Assembly: GCF_008064635.1 (NCBI RefSeq)
Contig: NZ_VRYZ01000003.1
Location: 124,001 to 188,000 of the forward strand
Length of the DNA: 64,000 nt
From: Parahaliea aestuarii
GTDB lineage: Bacteria > Pseudomonadota > Gammaproteobacteria > Pseudomonadales > Halieaceae
Reading direction: 5' to 3'
Shown here: positions 59,410-64,000 of the stretch, piece after piece
Layout of the letters: each line of letters starts with the position of its first letter
Numbering within the stretch: position 1 is the first letter of the stretch
The notes under the pieces: model-generated
Told to the model about the DNA's origin: nothing
Seen by the model: the letters and a program-made list of their open reading frames with translations, nothing else
Databases searched by the model: none
Program-made: the position numbers and the translations under genes

Positions 59410-60789
59410 ATGAGCACACTGTCACACCTTGACGGCGACACCATTGTCGCCATCGCCACCGCCCCCGGCCGCGGCGGGGTGGGCATTGTTCGCCTGTCTG
59501 GCACCGCGGCCAGGGCCATCGGTGAAAGCCTCTGCGGCGCCCCCCTGACACCGCGTCACGCCCACTTCCGGGTGTTCCGGGACAGCAGCGGGCAGCAACT
59601 GGACAGCGGCATCGGCCTGTACTTTCCCGGCCCCAACTCGTTTACCGGCGAAGATGTGGTGGAACTGCAGGGTCACGGCGGCCCGGTCATTCTCGACCTG
59701 CTGGTGAAAGCCTGTTGCGCCGCCGGGGCCAGGCTTGCGCGGCCGGGGGAATTTTCCGAGCGCGCCTTCCTCAATGACAAGCTGGATCTGGCCCAGGCCG
59801 AGGCCATCGCCGACCTGATCAACAGTACGACAGAGCAGGCGGCGCTCTCCGCCACCCGCTCCCTGCAGGGCGCTTTCTCACGGGAGATCGATGCACTGGT
59901 AGAGGCAGTTACCCGCCTGCGGGTCTATGTGGAGGCCGCCATCGACTTCCCGGAGGAGGAGATCGACTTCCTCGCCGACGGCAAGGTGGCAGAACAGGTC
60001 GAAGCGCTGCAGACCCGCCTGCAACAGGTACTACAGGCCGCGCGCCAGGGCAGCCTGTTGCAGGAAGGCATGAAACTGGTTATCGCCGGGCGCCCCAATG
60101 CCGGCAAATCGAGCCTGCTGAACGCCCTGGCCGGGCAGGACACTGCCATCGTCACGCCCATCGAGGGCACCACCCGCGATGTGCTGCGCGAGCATATCCA
60201 GATCGACGGCATGCCCCTGCACATTGTCGACACCGCCGGTCTGCGCGAGTCTGCCGACCTGGTGGAGCAGGAGGGCATTCGTCGCGCCTGGGAGGAGATG
60301 GCCTCCGCCGATCGCATCCTGCTGGTGGTGGACGGCAGCTCCCCCGATGCCGATATCGCCAGCGCCGCCCTGTGGCCGGAGAAGAACCAGCGCCTGGGCG
60401 CAGACCTTCCGGTCACCGTTGTGCACAACAAAGCCGACCTCAGCGGCCGCCCGCCCGCCGTCATTCAACAAGGCGGCGATACCATCATCGAACTGTCCGC
60501 CCTGACCGGCGCCGGCATGGATTTACTGCGCGAGCACCTGAAACAGTGCATGGGCTACAGCGACGCCGGCGGCGACAGCTTCAGCGCCCGCCGCCGACAC
60601 CTGGCGGCGCTGGCAGAAGCCGCCGCCTGCCTGGAAGCCGGCCGCGAACAGTTGCAGCTCGCCGGCGCTGGTGAGTTGCTGGCAGAAGACCTGCGCCGCT
60701 GTCACAACGCTCTGGGCAGCATCACCGGCGTGATCAGCAGCGATGAACTACTGGGCGAAATTTTTTCCAGCTTCTGTATCGGCAAGTAA
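59410..60789 (+). CDS. mnmE: tRNA uridine-5-carboxymethylaminomethyl synthesis GTPase MnmE
   Basis: 459-aa tRNA-modifying GTPase working with MnmG at the wobble uridine. The N-terminal formyl-THF-binding domain ([20 protein letters not shown]), the G domain with [30 protein letters not shown] and NKADL, and the C-terminal catalytic CIGK are all seen. The gene overlaps the convergent EamA gene by 42 nt at the 3' ends. mnmG, its partner, lies further right, separated by two unrelated genes. Confidence 0.97.
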   Translation: MSTLSHLDGDTIVAIATAPGRGGVGIVRLSGTAARAIGESLCGAPLTPRHAHFRVFRDSSGQQLDSGIGLYFPGPNSFTGEDVVELQGHGGPVILDLLVKACCAAGARLARPGEFSERAFLNDKLDLAQAEAIADLINSTTEQAALSATRSLQGAFSREIDALVEAVTRLRVYVEAAIDFPEEEIDFLADGKVAEQVEALQTRLQQVLQAARQGSLLQEGMKLVIAGRPNAGKSSLLNALAGQDTAIVTPIEGTTRDVLREHIQIDGMPLHIVDTAGLRESADLVEQEGIRRAWEEMASADRILLVVDGSSPDADIASAALWPEKNQRLGADLPVTVVHNKADLSGRPPAVIQQGGDTIIELSALTGAGMDLLREHLKQCMGYSDAGGDSFSARRRHLAALAEAAACLEAGREQLQLAGAGELLAEDLRRCHNALGSITGVISSDELLGEIFSSFCIGK

Positions 60790-61662
60790 AGGCTCCACCG
60801 GAGTCGATGCAGCACTCACTCGCGCCTGCACAATACCCGCGGCGATAATCAACAGGCACCCCGTCACCTGCAGCGGCGACAGGATCTCTGCAAACAACAG
60901 CCAGCCGAACAGGATAACCGCCACCGGCTCACTGTAGGCCAGTGTACCGAACTGGGCCGTGGGCAGGCGCTGCATCGCCAGCACCGTGCAGGTCAAAGCC
61001 AGGAAACCGGGCAGCAAACCCGTTGCCAGCATCCAGGGCAGCGCTTCCACGGGCACAGCGAGTGCCGTCGGCCCCGCCACCCACAGCATGACCAGGGCCC
61101 CCACCAGCAACTGCCAGAACACCGCCTGCAGCGGCGGTATGCGATCAGGGTTGTGCCGGTTCAGCAACATGAAGGCCGCGTAGCAAAGCAGCGCCAGACC
61201 GGCAAAGCCAAGCCCCTGCAGGTCAGCCGCCGACAGTTTGACCCTGAACTCCATCATCGTAGCGAATCCCAGCAGGGCCGCGCCGATACACGCCGCCTGC
61301 CAGCGCCCGAGCCGCTCGTGCCAGATAAAGTGCCCGGCCAGCGCAGCCAACGGCGGTGCCAGGTACACCGTCAGCACCGCGTTGGCCATCGTCGTGTGGT
61401 CCATGGCCCGCACGTAAAACACAATAAATCCCGCCAGCAGGGCGCCGGACACCAGGGTCAGGACATGGGGCCTGCGCCAGTGCGCGCCAGGCAACAGCGC
61501 CAGTAACAGGGCGACAAACAGCGCCCCGAGTCCGAGCCGGTAAAAAGTGATGACGGCGGCATCGACCCCGGAGTAACGGGCCATGACTCCCATGGTAGCC
61601 ATGCCCACGGCACCGGCAACCGCCAGCCCCGACGGACTGACTGCAAAGCGTTGAACTGACAT
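60748..61662 (-). CDS. EamA/DMT family transporter
   Basis: 304-aa drug/metabolite transporter-type membrane protein with about ten hydrophobic helices in two EamA repeats (first near [17 protein letters not shown], second near [36 protein letters not shown]). The substrate is unknown. ATG at 61662. Its 3' end overlaps the mnmE 3' end by 42 nt, and its 5' side faces the AT-rich candidate origin. Confidence 0.88.
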   Translation of the reverse strand: MSVQRFAVSPSGLAVAGAVGMATMGVMARYSGVDAAVITFYRLGLGALFVALLLALLPGAHWRRPHVLTLVSGALLAGFIVFYVRAMDHTTMANAVLTVYLAPPLAALAGHFIWHERLGRWQAACIGAALLGFATMMEFRVKLSAADLQGLGFAGLALLCYAAFMLLNRHNPDRIPPLQAVFWQLLVGALVMLWVAGPTALAVPVEALPWMLATGLLPGFLALTCTVLAMQRLPTAQFGTLAYSEPVAVILFGWLLFAEILSPLQVTGCLLIIAAGIVQARVSAASTPVEPLLADTEAGKNFAQ

Positions 61663-61689
61663 AGAAACCTGGCGCCCGAGCGGGCACTA

Positions 61690-62202
61690 CGAAATAAAAA
61701 CCCAATGACCTGCGCTACCTATTTGCACGACGGCAACAGCCATACACAGGCCGGGCACAGCTTAATCGCAGGCAATCCACAAAGCACCCACAAGCTACCC
61801 ACAGGATGAAAAAATTACACACATTACGCACAGGAAATACCGTCGCTATACACAAGAAGGATAAGTGCGTTATCGCCATCCACAGATTCTGTGGGTAAAG
61901 ACGGAACAATCCCTGTACCTGGGCGGGGTGAAATCTGGATAAGTGGCGGTTCGGAACGAGACCCCAAAACTGTGCCCAATTCCTCCCCAGCCGCATAAGA
62001 GCTTGTGACCCCATGGATACCGCTGTTGCAGCCCCGCTTATGATTTCTGCAAGTCACTGAATAAAAAAGGAAAAATCCTCATGTCCACAGAGCGCGGCTA
62101 GTCATATAACAACAATAACTACAAACTAAACTCTATATACATAGATAACAGTGTATTTACTTAGTAAACATAAACCCGCTAACTGACTAAAAAACGACCA
62201 CT
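61690..62202. other. Intergenic region with DnaA-like boxes and AT-rich tract, second oriC candidate
   Basis: About 510 nt between EamA and DUF2971 genes. Left part (61740-61945) is packed with imperfect DnaA boxes: CTATACACA (61846), TTACACACA (61815), TTACGCACA (61824), TTATCCAGA on the minus strand (61934-61942), TTACCCACA on the minus strand (61890-61898), and several CCCACA repeats. Right part (62101-62200) is strongly A/T-rich, like an unwinding element. Open frames here are not supported. Confidence 0.5.
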
Positions 62203-63075
62203 ATGATCGACAGCATCATTCAGCGGCTATATGCCGAAGAGCCCCGGGATACGCTCTACCACTACACGTCGCTCAGCGGCCTGATGGGGATTATTCATTC
62301 CGGACACCTGCGCGCCTCCGATATCCGCTACATGAATGATTCCGCTGAAATCCGTCACACCCTGGACCTGATGGGGGACCACATCAGCCGGCGCGTGATT
62401 GCCGGTACCGATCGCCCGGTTTTGCTGAACCAGTTGTCCGACTGGCTGAACCACCGCATCGTCGGCGGCCCCATGCTGTTCGGCGCCTCTTTTCGCGCCA
62501 ACGGCAATCTGCTCAGCCAGTGGCGTGGTTACAGCGTGCACGGCAAGGGAGTCAGTCTCGGCTTTGCGCCGCAGCACATCCTGGCCTGCGCCAGGCAACA
62601 GCACTTCCAGGTGGGCCGCTGTATCTACGACCCGCAACGCCAGGCCGAACTGATCGAGGAAGTGGTGGATGGGGTCGAGGCCTATGCCGCTGCAAGTGAC
62701 AACAGTGACAGCGACGAAGCGGCAAACCTGCGTATCTTCGAGCGCATCGAGGGGCGCCTGCTGCGTTTGGCTGCCCTGCTCAAACATCCGGCCTTTGAGG
62801 AAGAGCAGGAGTGGCGTATCGTGTCCCCGGTCATTGCCGACAATATCGCCGCTCCGGTGCATTTTCGCGAGGGCATTTCCATGCTGGTACCCTGGTACGC
62901 CTTTGAACTGCAGGTACCGCCGGAAACCGGGGACATGGGCCTCAATCACGTATACCTGGGTCCAACCAGCAACATTGATCTGTCGATGAACTCGTTGAAG
63001 CTGTTTCTCGACCAGCGCGGGCTCACGCCGAAGCAGGGCATCAGCTACTGCCAGATTCCCTACCGGCAGCGGTAA
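62203..63075 (+). CDS. DUF2971 domain-containing protein
   Basis: 290-aa protein with the DUF2971 pattern: LYHYTSLSGLMGIIHSGHLRAS near the N-terminus, the NDSAE block, FRANGNLLSQWRGYSVHGKGVSLGF and FEEEQEWRIVSPV. The family is found scattered among accessory genes; its function is unknown. No signal or membrane segment. It interrupts the usual mnmE-mnmG neighbourhood, starting just after the AT-rich tract; no obvious mobile-element border. Confidence 0.82.
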   Translation: MIDSIIQRLYAEEPRDTLYHYTSLSGLMGIIHSGHLRASDIRYMNDSAEIRHTLDLMGDHISRRVIAGTDRPVLLNQLSDWLNHRIVGGPMLFGASFRANGNLLSQWRGYSVHGKGVSLGFAPQHILACARQQHFQVGRCIYDPQRQAELIEEVVDGVEAYAAASDNSDSDEAANLRIFERIEGRLLRLAALLKHPAFEEEQEWRIVSPVIADNIAAPVHFREGISMLVPWYAFELQVPPETGDMGLNHVYLGPTSNIDLSMNSLKLFLDQRGLTPKQGISYCQIPYRQR

Positions 63076-63094
63076 AATCCCGGTAGAACATTTT

Positions 63095-63123
63095 TTGTAC
63101 AAGTGTGGCTCGCGCCGTATAAT
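63095..63123 (+). promoter_or_regulatory. Promoter of mnmG
   Basis: TTGTAC (63095-63100), 17-nt spacer, TATAAT (63118-63123), ending 45 nt before the mnmG start. A clear sigma70-type promoter. Confidence 0.65.
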
Positions 63124-63168
63124 CGCCGGCCCCAAAATCCCGATGCCCCAGGGGCGAGGACAGCAGAC

Positions 63169-64000
63169 GTGGATTACCCACAACAGTTTGACGTGATCGT
63201 GATCGGCGGCGGCCATGCCGGCACCGAGGCCTGCCTGGCCGCGGCGCGTATGGGCTGTCGCACCCTGCTGCTCACCCACAGTGTCGATACGCTGGGGCAG
63301 ATGTCCTGTAACCCGGCCATCGGCGGCATTGGAAAAAGTCACCTGGTGAAGGAAGTTGACGCCCTCGGCGGCGCCATGGCCCGCGCCACAGATCGCGCGG
63401 GCATCCAGTTCCGCGTTCTCAACGCCCGCAAGGGGCCGGCGGTCCGCGCGACGCGCGCCCAGGCTGACCGGGTGCTCTATCGCAACGCCATCCGCGAAAT
63501 TCTCGAGCAGCAGGACAACCTGAGTATTTTCCAGCAGGCCGTGGACGACCTGTTGATCGAGAACGGCCGTGTGGCCGGCGCTGTTACACAGATGGGCCTG
63601 ACCTTTCGCGCACCATCGGTTGTGCTGACCACAGGCACCTTCCTCGGCGGCAAAATTCACATCGGTCTGGAGAACAGCGCGGGTGGCCGCGCCGGCGATG
63701 CGCCCTCCATTGCGCTGGCGCGGCGTCTGCGCGAATTGCCCTTCCGGGTGGAGCGGCTTAAAACCGGCACCCCGCCGCGCATTGACGCGCGCTCGGTGGA
63801 TTTCTCCAGCCTCGAGCAGCAGTGGGGCGACACACCCGTGCCGGTGATGTCCTACCTCGGCAGCGTGGCTGAGCACCCCGAGCAGCGCTGCTGCTGGATC
63901 ACCTACACCAACGAGCGCACCCACGAGATTATCCGCGGCGGACTCGACCGGTCGCCGATGTACTCCGGGGTGATCGAGGGCGTCGGCCCGCGTTACTGCC
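63169..64000 (+). CDS. mnmG: tRNA uridine-5-carboxymethylaminomethyl synthesis enzyme MnmG (partial)
   Basis: N-terminal 277 codons, running off the right edge. Starts at GTG 63169 with GAGGA about 9 nt upstream. The FAD-binding [19 protein letters not shown], the conserved [47 protein letters not shown] and [10 protein letters not shown] are all present. It acts with MnmE to modify the wobble uridine. In most gammaproteobacteria rsmG-parA-parB follow, which would supply ParB for the parS sites; that is beyond the window. Confidence 0.96.
   Translation, partial: MDYPQQFDVIVIGGGHAGTEACLAAARMGCRTLLLTHSVDTLGQMSCNPAIGGIGKSHLVKEVDALGGAMARATDRAGIQFRVLNARKGPAVRATRAQADRVLYRNAIREILEQQDNLSIFQQAVDDLLIENGRVAGAVTQMGLTFRAPSVVLTTGTFLGGKIHIGLENSAGGRAGDAPSIALARRLRELPFRVERLKTGTPPRIDARSVDFSSLEQQWGDTPVPVMSYLGSVAEHPEQRCCWITYTNERTHEIIRGGLDRSPMYSGVIEGVGPRYC

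Noticed and set aside
61715-62057. Short minus-strand open frames in the candidate origin
   Set aside because: No ribosome-binding site or family similarity, and they overlap the DnaA-box cluster.

Overview
The window is the origin-proximal part of a chromosome from a high-GC gammaproteobacterium. Gene content and order follow the Pseudomonas origin region (aroE-hemF-tsaC, dprA-LysM-def-fmt-rsmB-trkA, glyQ-glyS-gmhB, gyrB-recF-dnaN-dnaA-rpmH-rnpA-yidD-yidC-mnmE-mnmG). Several departures (purE beside tsaC, trkH beside trkA, a 25 kb accessory block between gmhB and gyrB) point to a marine relative such as the Cellvibrionales/Microbulbifer group. That placement is inference, not a sequence match.

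Layout. 1-5.1 kb: a caa3-type cytochrome c oxidase operon on the minus strand (coxB with fused cytochrome c, ctaD, ctaG, coxC, then SURF1 running off the left edge), with a small convergent DUF2909 gene. 5.4-20.9 kb: housekeeping genes (MATE exporter, gamma-carbonic anhydrase, aroE, hemF, tsaC, purE, dprA, a LysM protein, def-fmt-rsmB, trkA-trkH, djlA, a lipid A-type acyltransferase). 21-24.7 kb: glyQ-glyS-gmhB. 24.8-49.5 kb: accessory block with a molybdopterin oxidoreductase, rmuC, a TonB-type protein, small unknown genes, a large type IV pilus-like (Pil-Chp) chemosensory cluster on the minus strand (31.0-45.9 kb), a beta-lactamase-fold serine hydrolase and a PhoD-like phosphatase. 49.5-64 kb: a DUF3127 protein, gyrB-recF-dnaN-dnaA leftward and rpmH-rnpA-yidD-yidC-mnmE rightward, an EamA transporter, a DUF2971 gene and the start of mnmG.

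The chemosensory cluster is the most unusual part. It has a PilG-like receiver, PilI and ChpC CheW-like proteins, a PilJ-like receptor, PilK/CheR, a CheB esterase without receiver, and a ChpA histidine kinase that is encoded as two separate genes (819 aa and 1622 aa). It is headed by a degenerate sigma54-activator-like AAA+ protein that has lost Walker B, the GAFTGA loop and the arginine finger. No PilH-like regulator is in the window.

The origin region carries two perfect parS 16-mers inside recF and two candidate oriC segments: the dnaA-rpmH gap (one perfect DnaA box) and the gap right of the EamA gene (many imperfect boxes next to an AT-rich tract). No rRNA, tRNA, CRISPR array, transposase or insertion sequence was recognised.
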